Below, one piece after another: positions 1 through 6,683 of a DNA stretch of 22,225 nt; position 1 is the stretch's first letter, and the number at the start of each line of letters is the position of its first letter. Both the position numbers and the translations under genes were made by a program. Under the pieces are notes generated by a model, which saw nothing but the letters and a program-made list of their open reading frames with translations, searched no databases and was not told the DNA's origin. The DNA comes from Prevotella sp. UBA1378 (GTDB taxonomy: Bacteria; Bacteroidota; Bacteroidia; Bacteroidales; Bacteroidaceae): assembly GCA_002305505.1 (NCBI GenBank), contig DBRC01000082.1:1-22225 (forward strand), written 5' to 3'.

Positions 1-14
1 GCCTCGGCAGAAAC

Positions 15-120
15 AAATATTGCAATATTTCCGGGATTTATTGCAATATTTCTCGGATTTATAGCTATAAATCTTTTTGCCACATTATCCGCCTGCTGCC
101 CACCGCTTGCTTTCAAGGCA
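15..120. repeat. Palindromic repeat array, left copy
   Basis: AT-rich run of short palindromes: AAATATTGCAATATTT (15-30), an imperfect unit at 35-52, and GATTTATAGCTATAAATC (56-73), followed by a non-palindromic tail to about 120. The reverse complement of 56-120 matches 22041-22105 near the other end of the window, including a shared 19-base run GGGCAGCAGGCGGATAATG, so this is one member of a dispersed intergenic repeat family in inverted orientation. No gene is seen in 1-331. Apart from this array and the solitary IS end at 152-174, I see nothing recognisable there. Function is unknown; a structured RNA, a protein-binding array or a REP-like element are all possible. Confidence 0.7.
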
Positions 121-151
121 GCAATCTTTTTCTTTTTTACGGCAAAACAGA

Positions 152-174
152 AATTTCTTATCCCGAACTGGCGT
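152..174 (-). mobile_element. Solitary IS982-type terminal inverted repeat
   Basis: Read on the minus strand from 174, the sequence ACGCCAGTTCGGGATAAGA plus AATT is identical over 23 bases to the left end of the intact IS at 16386-16408. Homology stops right after this, and no transposase or second end lies nearby. It is either a remnant of an earlier insertion or the end of a small non-autonomous derivative. It directly adjoins the palindromic repeat array. Confidence 0.75.
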
Positions 175-331
175 ATAGGTGATAAATAATCCAGCTATCA
201 GAATTTGAGAAGTCGCAAACAGAGTTCTGTTGCTGCACGAAATCACTCATATCCATATTGCTGTGTACAAGCGGAGGAAGTCTTCGGAATATTAAGGTGC
301 ACGATAGATGCCAGCCGCTTTTTTTAGTAAG

Positions 332-1651
332 CTATTCCTTGCTCAGCAGTTTATACCCTGCAATGCCGCCGATGATAGACGCCGCGAAGATGCCTATTTT
401 GGCTTGCGTCAGCATGGTGTTTGTTGTGAGGGCAAGGGTTGATACAAAGATCGACATCGTAAAACCGATGGAAGCTAAGAAACTGAGACCCGTAAGGCGG
501 CGGAGGGTGAGCGTTTCCGGGAGGGTGCCCAGTTTCAGCTTGATGAGTAGAAGCGTAGTGAGCACGATGCCAATCGGCTTGCCAATCAAAAGGCCGCAGG
601 CTACGCCTATCGCCACGTTGGTGGAGAAAATGTCGGAGAGATTCAAGCCGGTAATGGTGATGCCCGCATTGGAAATAGCAAAGATGGGCATGATGACAAA
701 CGTTACAACCGGGCTTATGTAGTGTTCCAGCAGTTGCAGGGGCGGTATGGCCGTTGTAGAGTCGTTAGTGATGCGGGCCAGTATCTCCACCTGTTCCTCT
801 TCCAGCGTTCGCACGTCGTTGGGTTCGGTCTCGCCGAAGCGGTTGATCAGCTTCCTCACACGCTTCAGGTAAGCCGTCTCGTCGATAGACGGGTCGGCCG
901 GAATCACGAAAGCTGCCAGTACGGCTGCGATGGTAGCGTGGATGCCCGATAGGAGAAATGCTGTCCATACGCCGCCGATGCCCAGTATGGCATAGACGAT
1001 AACGTTCTTCACCCCCAGTTTATTGGCGATGAACATAGCCGTGAGGAAGCACAGGCCGATAAAGAGGTTGGCGAATGAAATCTCGGATGTGTAAAACAGG
1101 GCGATGACCAGCACCGCGCCTAAGTCGTCGACGATGGCCAGCGTGGTAAGGAACACCTTCGCCGCCACCGGCACGCGCTTGCCCAGGAGGTAGACGATGG
1201 CCAAGGCGAAGGCAATGTCGGTAGACATCGGTATTCCCCAGCCATTCACGGCCGCACTGCCCGTGTTGAAGGCCAAGTAGATGGCCGCCGGCACCACCAT
1301 GCCGCCCACCGCGGCGCCTATGGGCAGGATGGTATTACGCACGTCGGACAATTCGCCAGCGATAAACTCGCGCTTGAGTTCTAATCCGACCACGAAAAAG
1401 AAGATGGCCATCAGGCCGTCGTTAATCCAGTGGTGCAGGCTGTAGTAGAGGTAGGCCGTGCCGTTGAACGTGAAACCGAAATGCTGTTGGAAAAACTCGA
1501 AGTAGCCCTCTGAGAGTCCGGAGTTGGCCAATACCAGCGCGATGAGAACGCTGACGCCCAATACGATGCCGCCTGATTTCTCTTGACCGATAAACAGCTT
1601 CAGGGGCTGCATGATACGGTTGTTTATTTTTGCCTTGTATTTATTTGCCAT
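332..1651 (-). CDS. nhaA: Na+/H+ antiporter NhaA
   Basis: Inner-membrane antiporter that exchanges sodium for protons and supports pH and salt homeostasis. The 439-residue product has about a dozen hydrophobic segments and the family hallmarks: FFFVVGLELKREF near residue 85, PMSTDIAF with Asp145, and the transport pair Asp175-Asp176 in LAIVDDLGAV, matching the essential aspartates of E. coli NhaA. A hydrophilic insert around residues 260-300 lies between the membrane halves, as in other Bacteroidetes versions. It is slightly longer than the E. coli protein because of this insert and the N-terminal extension. The ATG at 1651 lies 15 bp after the pyrH stop, so it is probably the last gene of the yraN-birA-pyrH-nhaA transcript. 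No clear terminator was seen downstream. Confidence 0.96.
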   Translation of the reverse strand: MANKYKAKINNRIMQPLKLFIGQEKSGGIVLGVSVLIALVLANSGLSEGYFEFFQQHFGFTFNGTAYLYYSLHHWINDGLMAIFFFVVGLELKREFIAGELSDVRNTILPIGAAVGGMVVPAAIYLAFNTGSAAVNGWGIPMSTDIAFALAIVYLLGKRVPVAAKVFLTTLAIVDDLGAVLVIALFYTSEISFANLFIGLCFLTAMFIANKLGVKNVIVYAILGIGGVWTAFLLSGIHATIAAVLAAFVIPADPSIDETAYLKRVRKLINRFGETEPNDVRTLEEEQVEILARITNDSTTAIPPLQLLEHYISPVVTFVIMPIFAISNAGITITGLNLSDIFSTNVAIGVACGLLIGKPIGIVLTTLLLIKLKLGTLPETLTLRRLTGLSFLASIGFTMSIFVSTLALTTNTMLTQAKIGIFAASIIGGIAGYKLLSKE

Positions 1652-1666
1652 GTTCCCTCCGCGGGC

Positions 1667-2377
1667 TCAATTGTGTACGAGTGTGCCGATTTGCTCGCCG
1701 TCGATTACCTTTTTAAGGTTGCCGTCTACGTCCATGTTGAATACGTAGATGGGTAGGTTGTTCTCCTTGCACATCGTTGTGGCCGTGAGGTCCATCACTT
1801 TCAGTCCGCGCGTGTAGATTTCATCGTAGGTGATATCATCGAATTTCGTGGCAGACGGGTCCTTTTCGGGGTCGGCGGTGTAGACGCCGTCCACGCGCGT
1901 GCCTTTCAGCATTACGTCGGCCTCTATTTCTATGCCGCGCAGCGACGAACCTGTGTCGGTGGTGAAGTAAGGGCTGCCCGTACCTGCCGAGAAGATGCAG
2001 ACATAGCCTGCCTCCATTGCCTCGATGGCTTTCCATTTGGTGTAGAACTCGCCGATCGGCTCCATGCGGATAGCCGTGAGCACCTTGGTCTTCACGCCCA
2101 GTGCCTCCAAGGCCGAACTGAGTGCCAGCGAATTGATGACCGTAGCGCACATGCCCATTTGGTCGCCCTTGACGCGGTCGAACCCTTTCTGCGAACCGCT
2201 TAGTCCGCGGAAGATGTTGCCGCCCCCGATGACGATGCCTGTTTGTACGCCCATTTCGTGCACTTCCTTAATCTGGCGTGCATAGTCGCTCAGTCTTCCA
2301 GGGTCGATGCCGAACCCCTGCTTGCCCATCAGGCTTTCGCCGCTGAGCTTGAGAAGAATCCTCTTGAATCTTACCAT
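1667..2377 (-). CDS. pyrH: UMP kinase PyrH
   Basis: Cytoplasmic kinase that phosphorylates UMP to UDP with ATP, an essential step of pyrimidine nucleotide synthesis. The 236-residue product is full length. It carries the amino-acid-kinase fold signatures: KRILLKLSGESL at the N-terminus (ATP phosphate contacts), IVIGGGNIFRG near residue 50, and the TDTGSSLRGIEIEADVMLKGTRVDGVYTADP region, whose parts match the nucleotide-binding loop of bacterial UMP kinases. Start ATG at 2377, 6 bp after the birA stop; nhaA follows 15 bp downstream, so it is embedded in an operon. The family is normally allosterically controlled by GTP and UTP; nothing in the sequence tests that here. Confidence 0.97.
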   Translation of the reverse strand: MVRFKRILLKLSGESLMGKQGFGIDPGRLSDYARQIKEVHEMGVQTGIVIGGGNIFRGLSGSQKGFDRVKGDQMGMCATVINSLALSSALEALGVKTKVLTAIRMEPIGEFYTKWKAIEAMEAGYVCIFSAGTGSPYFTTDTGSSLRGIEIEADVMLKGTRVDGVYTADPEKDPSATKFDDITYDEIYTRGLKVMDLTATTMCKENNLPIYVFNMDVDGNLKKVIDGEQIGTLVHN

Positions 2378-2383
2378 ATTTTT

Positions 2384-3124
2384 TTATTCTGTTATGTATG
2401 TTACTTCCTTGAACGCGTAGCGGCGCAGCCGGCCGCCGGCGTCGCGCAGCAGCAGGTGCCCGCCGCACTCTACGCCCGCTATTGATGCGCTGAACTCGCC
2501 GTGGCTGTCGCGGTAACGGTGGAAACCCTCGCGGCGGTACATCGCCTGCCGGTATGCCTGCATGATGTCCTCAAAATGCCCTTGCTCCACTTGGGCGTAA
2601 TAGCTTTGGAAGTGGTGTATCACCTTGTCGAGCAGCTCTGCGACAGACGTCTCCCTGCCTGTAATCTGAATAAGGGATACAGGGTTGGGGGCATTGCTGG
2701 TAAATGTGCGCTGGTTGACGTTGATGCCCGTACCCAAGATGCAGCGGTGGATGCTGGAGCCCGAAACGGAGAGCTCGATTAGCGTGCCGCCGATTTTGCG
2801 GTCGTGCCAATATATGTCGTTGGGCCATTTCAGCGTGATGCCTTCGGACAGATACTCATCCAAGGCCGCTTTCAGTGCCAGGGCCTTGGCCATCGAGAGC
2901 ACGAACTGGCGGTTGGAAGGCACCGCCGAGGGGTGTATCAGCAGTGAGAAGGTAAGGTTCTTTCCCGGTTCGCTTTCCCATGTATTGGTGCCGCAACCCC
3001 GCCCGGCCGTTTGTTCGTCGGCCACGGCCACGGTCATCCCCGTTCTTTCCTCGCCGTTGTACTCCCTTAGCCAGCGGTTGGTGGAGTCGGTCTGTCCTAA
3101 CCGTATGATTCTTACTTCGCTCAT
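2384..3124 (-). CDS. birA: Biotin--[acetyl-CoA-carboxylase] ligase
   Basis: Joins biotin to the lysine of biotin carboxyl carrier proteins through biotinyl-AMP. The 246-residue protein has only the catalytic and C-terminal domains and lacks the N-terminal helix-turn-helix of E. coli BirA, so it should not act as a repressor. Visible motifs are the substrate entry LGQTDSTNRWL, the biotin/AMP loop at residue 41 (GRGCGTNTWES, then PGKNLTFSLL), and KWPNDIYW with Lys99, the adenylate contact. The loop differs from the usual GRGxxG pattern, having a Cys and a shifted Gly, though the surrounding residues are conserved. It is 6 bp from yraN and 6 bp from pyrH, in the same direction. Confidence 0.95.
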   Translation of the reverse strand: MSEVRIIRLGQTDSTNRWLREYNGEERTGMTVAVADEQTAGRGCGTNTWESEPGKNLTFSLLIHPSAVPSNRQFVLSMAKALALKAALDEYLSEGITLKWPNDIYWHDRKIGGTLIELSVSGSSIHRCILGTGINVNQRTFTSNAPNPVSLIQITGRETSVAELLDKVIHHFQSYYAQVEQGHFEDIMQAYRQAMYRREGFHRYRDSHGEFSASIAGVECGGHLLLRDAGGRLRRYAFKEVTYITE

Positions 3125-3130
3125 GCCGGT

Positions 3131-3490
3131 TCAGTATATTGTAAAGGCGTCTTCAATGTGGCGGATGGCGCAATCGTCGCCGGTACCGGTAATGCTCACG
3201 ATGTCGAACCGTACAGGGGCGTTGATGCGGTAAGTTTTCACGAAAGCGTTTGCGGCTATTTGCAGCGACCTTATCTTCTGGCGGTCCACCGCCTCTTCCG
3301 GTTCGGTAAACAAATTGTTGCGGCGTGTCTTCACCTCCACTATCACCAGCGTGCCGTTGTCTTCGGCCACGATATCAAGGTCGCGCCGGCCGTATTTCCA
3401 GTTGCGCTGCAGTATGCGGCAGCCTTTCCGTTCCAAATATCCAGCGGCTTTCTCTTCGCCCCACCGCCCCAGATCGTTGTGCGCAGCCAT
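3131..3490 (-). CDS. YraN/UPF0102 family nuclease-like protein
   Basis: Small protein of 119 residues of the UPF0102 (YraN) family, which has a restriction-endonuclease-like (PD-(D/E)XK) fold. The core motif is seen as GRRDLDIVAED followed by VIVEVKTR, giving the Asp and Glu-x-Lys of the putative metal-binding site. The N-terminal LGRWGEEKAAGYLERKG is typical of the family. The cellular role is not settled; links to Holliday-junction processing have been proposed for relatives. It is the first gene of the leftward operon, with a promoter of the Bacteroides type just upstream (3505-3535) and only about 14 bases between the -7 box and the ATG at 3490. Confidence 0.93.
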   Translation of the reverse strand: MAAHNDLGRWGEEKAAGYLERKGCRILQRNWKYGRRDLDIVAEDNGTLVIVEVKTRRNNLFTEPEEAVDRQKIRSLQIAANAFVKTYRINAPVRFDIVSITGTGDDCAIRHIEDAFTIY

Positions 3491-3504
3491 ATTCCTTTTT
3501 GTTG

Positions 3505-3535
3505 CAAAATTACGCTAATTATTCGGCATTTCAAA
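3505..3535 (-). promoter_or_regulatory. Promoter of the yraN-birA-pyrH-nhaA operon
   Basis: On the minus strand a -33 TTTG (3535-3532) and a -7 TAATTTTG (3512-3505) are separated by 19 bases, an exact match to the Bacteroides sigma-ABfr consensus TTTG-N19-TAnnTTTG. The yraN ATG lies 14 bases beyond the -7 box, implying a very short leader. Confidence 0.75.
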
Positions 3536-3545
3536 GAAATTATTG

Positions 3546-3553
3546 TACTTTTG
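3546..3553 (+). promoter_or_regulatory. -7 box of the tadA promoter
   Basis: TACTTTTG matches the Bacteroides -7 consensus TAnnTTTG, 18 bases before the tadA ATG. No good -33 TTTG is present at the expected distance (the matching position reads TTCG). It is divergent from, and partly overlaps, the yraN promoter region. Confidence 0.6.
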
Positions 3554-3571
3554 TGTGTAAAAGGACGAATT

Positions 3572-4036
3572 ATGACAATCGAAGAGCAGGAGAAAAAGGA
3601 CGAAGAGTATATGCAGAAAGCCATTGCCGAGGCTGAAGAAGCAATGAAAGCGGGGGAAATCCCCGTCGGTGCCGTCATCGTGTGCAAGGGACGCATTATC
3701 TCGCGGGCGCACAACCTGACGGAGACGCTCTGCGATGTTACGGCCCATGCCGAGATGCAGGCCATTACGGCTGCAGCCAATCTGCTTGGCGGTAAATACC
3801 TCACCGGCTGCACGCTCTATGTTACGGTAGAGCCATGTACGATGTGTGCCGGCGCAATAGGGTGGGCACAGATACCCCGCATCGTTTATGGGGCTGCCGA
3901 CATTAAGCGCGGTTATCGGGCGTATGCGCCCCATGCGCTGCATCCGAAGGCGACCGTGACGGCGGGCGTGCTGGAGGATGAATGCAGCCGGCTGATGCAG
4001 GATTTCTTCAAGGGCAAAAGGCCGGGACGGAAGTAG
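3572..4036 (+). CDS. tadA: tRNA adenosine(34) deaminase TadA
   Basis: Deaminates A34 of tRNA-Arg(ACG) to inosine in the cytoplasm. The 154-residue product shows the zinc-dependent deaminase signatures: His59-Ala-Glu61 (catalytic Glu) and Pro88-Cys89-x-x-Cys92 (zinc ligands). AHNLTE and IPVGAVIV upstream of these are also typical of TadA rather than free-base deaminases. The open frame extends far upstream, but the ATG at 3572 is chosen because the family N-terminus begins there and the -7 box at 3546-3553 would lie inside a longer version. The stop codon TAG directly abuts the opposite-strand stop of the next gene (TAGCTA at 4034-4039), leaving no intergenic terminator. Confidence 0.96.
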   Translation: MTIEEQEKKDEEYMQKAIAEAEEAMKAGEIPVGAVIVCKGRIISRAHNLTETLCDVTAHAEMQAITAAANLLGGKYLTGCTLYVTVEPCTMCAGAIGWAQIPRIVYGAADIKRGYRAYAPHALHPKATVTAGVLEDECSRLMQDFFKGKRPGRK

Positions 4037-4636
4037 CTATTCGCTCACAATCCTGACGTTGCCCTTGTTGTTGCCGCTTTCGCGCGTCTTATAATCGTCG
4101 AGACTGGGTGTACGCCCGAAGTCCTCCTCCTCCTCGTTTGTTTCTTTGATGATGCGCTCGTTGTATTCTTTGCGCAAAGGCTCGGTGTGCATAAGGATGT
4201 CGCTATAGCCGACCGTCGGGATGACGATTCCGAACATACCTATGCCGACACGTGTCCCCCTGGGGTTGAAATTGTTGTGGATACGTGCCGTCGAATAGAA
4301 TGTGTGGCGGTATATTCTCACTTGGTTGTACTTGTGGAACTCGCTCATGACTCCCGGATGGGAAGTACTGTCGGCCGTTGTGAAGATGGCGATGAAGTTG
4401 CGCACGGCATCGTCGATCTTGTCCCCGTGTATACTGTCGTTCTCTTCTATGCATTTGTAAATGCTGCTGGCCATCTCCTTGTCCATTTTCTTATCCGACG
4501 GAACCGTGATATGGGCGACGAGAAGAGCCATGCCCAAAATGACCAAAAGAATCGCCACCTTGCCTAAACAGCTGTGTAAGAACATCTGCATGTAGGATTC
4601 TTTTGTCTTGTAAGATTCTTTATTCGATTGGCTCAT
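4037..4636 (-). CDS. Hypothetical single-pass membrane protein
   Basis: I do not recognise this 199-residue protein. One clear hydrophobic segment lies at about residues 26-46 (VAILLVILGMALLVAHI), after a short basic/polar N-terminus containing the repeated KESY. The rest is soluble and probably periplasmic, with a Gly/Phe-rich stretch TRVGIGMFGIVIPTVGYSD and an acidic ETNEEEEDFG region near the C-terminus. It lies 23 bp after the folE stop and is the last gene of the operon that begins with the DUF1599 gene. Its 3' end meets the tadA 3' end with no spacing. An alternative start at the Met at residue 16 would keep the membrane segment. No function can be assigned. Confidence 0.75.
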   Translation of the reverse strand: MSQSNKESYKTKESYMQMFLHSCLGKVAILLVILGMALLVAHITVPSDKKMDKEMASSIYKCIEENDSIHGDKIDDAVRNFIAIFTTADSTSHPGVMSEFHKYNQVRIYRHTFYSTARIHNNFNPRGTRVGIGMFGIVIPTVGYSDILMHTEPLRKEYNERIIKETNEEEEDFGRTPSLDDYKTRESGNNKGNVRIVSE

Positions 4637-4659
4637 AATACTTGTAATTTGGTGGATGT

Positions 4660-5244
4660 TTATTTATTGTTGTGTATTAAGTTCATAAACTCCTGGCGCG
4701 TCTTGGCCTGGTTGAATGCCCCGCTGAAATCGCTGGTGGTCGTTATCGCATTTTGCTTCTCCACGCCGCGCATCTGCATGCACATGTGCTTGGCCTCTAC
4801 GACCACCATTACGCCGAGCGGGCGGAGGGTCTGCTCGATGCACTCCTTGATTTGCAGCGTCATGCGTTCCTGTACCTGCAGGCGGTGCGAGTAGATGTCG
4901 ACCACGCGCGCTATCTTGCTCAGCCCGGTAATGTATCCGTTGGGGATATAGGCCACATGTGCCTTGCCGTAGAAGGGTATCATGTGGTGTTCGCACAGGG
5001 AGAAGAAGTCTATGTCCTTAACTATCACCATCTGGCTGTAGTCTTCTTTGAACAATGCGTCGGTCAGTACCTTGTGGGCGTCCATCCTGTAGCCCCGTGT
5101 CAGTACCTGCATGGCCTTGGCCACGCGCATCGGGGTTTTTTGCAGCCCGTCGCGGGCAGGGTCTTCGCCTAATAGCTCCAACACCTTCTTATAATGAGAG
5201 GCCAGTTCGTCGAGGCCTTCGTTGTATTCTGTTTCCGGATTCAT
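4660..5244 (-). CDS. folE: GTP cyclohydrolase I FolE
   Basis: Converts GTP to 7,8-dihydroneopterin triphosphate, the first step of tetrahydrofolate synthesis; the family forms a cytoplasmic decamer. The 194-residue product carries the zinc ligands Cys84 and His87 in SLCEHH and Cys155 in MCMQMRG. It also has the GKAHVAYIP and SKIARVVDIYSHRLQVQERM segments of type IA enzymes. The ATG at 5244 is used rather than the in-frame TTG one codon upstream. It gives a TGATG overlap with the stop of the SPOR gene, a sign of translational coupling. It belongs to the tpiA operon. Confidence 0.96.
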   Translation of the reverse strand: MNPETEYNEGLDELASHYKKVLELLGEDPARDGLQKTPMRVAKAMQVLTRGYRMDAHKVLTDALFKEDYSQMVIVKDIDFFSLCEHHMIPFYGKAHVAYIPNGYITGLSKIARVVDIYSHRLQVQERMTLQIKECIEQTLRPLGVMVVVEAKHMCMQMRGVEKQNAITTTSDFSGAFNQAKTRQEFMNLIHNNK

Positions 5245-5912
5245 CAATACTGTATGCTTATTTTCCCTTTTACTATTGATGCCTGCTTATATCCGAGTTT
5301 ACGTATGTTCTGCAGCATCAGGTGTGCCTCCTCGTACGTGCGGTAGTTGCCCACGCGGCATATCCACCGCGGCGAGTAGAAGTGCACGTAAATAGGTTCG
5401 TCGGGGTAGTTGGCCTTGATATCGTTTCCTATCTGTTCGGCCCTTTGGCGGTCGAGGCGCGTATTGCCTCCGGCGTAGGCCTGCACTCTGTAGCCGGTTA
5501 TCTTATAACTGTTGCGCATCACCTTCTTGCGTGTGTCCGTTTGCGGTGTGCCGGTTTCGCTTTCCTTGGGCTGTTCGGCATTGCGGTGCTCCGTTTCCTG
5601 CTTACGTTGCTCCTCGGTTTCTTTTTGTTGTTCCGTCCTTTTCTGGTCGGGTATGGCTTTTGGTTGCGGCTGGTCGGGTTTGCCTATGGTGCTCTGTTCT
5701 GTAGCAGTCTTCTTGTCCTCGCTTGTTTTCTTCTGTTGTTGCGGTACGATAATCTTCGGGCCGTTCACCAGGTCGTCGATGGCAGCATCTTGGTACACGG
5801 TTACGGTGCCTTGCCCCTCCCGCTTCTTTTGCAAGCGTTGGGTAAATGTCTGTGCACCGGCATCCGGGCAGATGCCGACGCACAGGATGATTATGCTGAA
5901 GAGTTGCCTCAT
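5244..5912 (-). CDS. SPOR-domain periplasmic protein
   Basis: Envelope protein of 222 residues. A signal peptide (residues 1 to about 20, ending DAGAQ) is followed by a long low-complexity linker rich in Gln, Glu, Lys and Thr (about residues 55-135). The C-terminal SPOR domain at about 140-222 includes YRVQAYAGG, CRVGNYRTYEEAHLMLQNIRK and YKQASIV. SPOR domains bind peptidoglycan strands lacking stem peptides, usually at division sites, so a cell-wall role is likely. It lies 9 bp after the tpiA stop and overlaps folE by one base. The pairing with folE and tpiA is a conserved Bacteroides gene order rather than an obvious pathway link. Confidence 0.9.
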   Translation of the reverse strand: MRQLFSIIILCVGICPDAGAQTFTQRLQKKREGQGTVTVYQDAAIDDLVNGPKIIVPQQQKKTSEDKKTATEQSTIGKPDQPQPKAIPDQKRTEQQKETEEQRKQETEHRNAEQPKESETGTPQTDTRKKVMRNSYKITGYRVQAYAGGNTRLDRQRAEQIGNDIKANYPDEPIYVHFYSPRWICRVGNYRTYEEAHLMLQNIRKLGYKQASIVKGKISIQY

Positions 5913-5921
5913 CTTAGCGGT

Positions 5922-6683
5922 TTATTTTTTCCAAGCATCGATGATGCCTTTGAAGTCGGCACATTTCAAGGAAGCGCCGCCGATCAGGCCGCCGTCGATG
6001 TCGGGTTTAGCAAACAGTTCGGGGGCATTGCTTGCCTTGCAGCTGCCGCCGTAGAGGATGGACGTCTCTTCGGCTACGGCCTGTCCGTATCTCCCGGCTA
6101 CGATTGAGCGGATGTAAGCGTGGATTTCCTCTGCCTGCTCTGCGGTAGCTGTTTTTCCGGTGCCGATGGCCCAGATAGGTTCGTAGGCGATGATGATGTT
6201 CTTGAATTCCTCTTCGGTCAAGTTGAACACGCTGTTTTCGAGCTCAGCCTTTACCACCTCGTTCTGCTTGTTGGCTTCGCGTTCTTCGAGGCTCTCTCCG
6301 ATGCAGAAGATAACTTTCAAGCCGTTCTTCAGGGCGAGCAGCACCTTTTCTTTCAATATTTCGGGAGTTTCGCCATAGTAACCGCGGCGTTCCGAGTGGC
6401 CGAGGATAACATACTGTGCCCCGGTGCTCTTCACCATTTCGGCCGATACCTCGCCCGTGTATGCACCTTCTTCCTTGTCGGCACAGTTTTCTGCACCGAG
6501 CCCGATGATGTTCTGGTCGAGGAACTGGGCTACGGAAGCCAAGTGGATGAAGGGAGTGCAGATGACAACGCCGCAGTTGGGCTTGTCGGCTTTCAATGTC
6601 TCGTTCAGCTCCTTTGCAAGAGCAATCCCGTCTTGCAGGTTCATGTTCATCTTCCAGTTGCCTGCTACAATTTTCTTTCTCAT
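5922..6683 (-). CDS. tpiA: Triosephosphate isomerase TpiA
   Basis: Interconverts dihydroxyacetone phosphate and glyceraldehyde 3-phosphate in glycolysis. Starting at the ATG at 6683 the product is 253 residues, the usual family length. All catalytic residues are present: Lys11 in GNWKMN, His96 in LGHSERR and Glu168 in AYEPIWAIGTGKTA (the start of loop 6). The phosphate-binding GGS and GGLIGGASL segments follow near the C-terminus. A purine-rich stretch AAAAGAAAAAGAAAA directly precedes the ATG. Upstream the frame stays open into the DoxX-like protein, so a fused form could also be made. The SPOR gene follows after 9 bp. Confidence 0.96.
   Translation of the reverse strand: MRKKIVAGNWKMNMNLQDGIALAKELNETLKADKPNCGVVICTPFIHLASVAQFLDQNIIGLGAENCADKEEGAYTGEVSAEMVKSTGAQYVILGHSERRGYYGETPEILKEKVLLALKNGLKVIFCIGESLEEREANKQNEVVKAELENSVFNLTEEEFKNIIIAYEPIWAIGTGKTATAEQAEEIHAYIRSIVAGRYGQAVAEETSILYGGSCKASNAPELFAKPDIDGGLIGGASLKCADFKGIIDAWKK

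Noticed and set aside
1..180. Left repeats as a CRISPR array
   Set aside because: Units are variable palindromes directly abutting one another, with no constant repeat and unique spacers, and no cas genes are present.
258..722. Plus-strand 154-codon frame at the left end
   Set aside because: Antisense to nhaA for most of its length; composition follows the complementary coding strand and no motif is seen.
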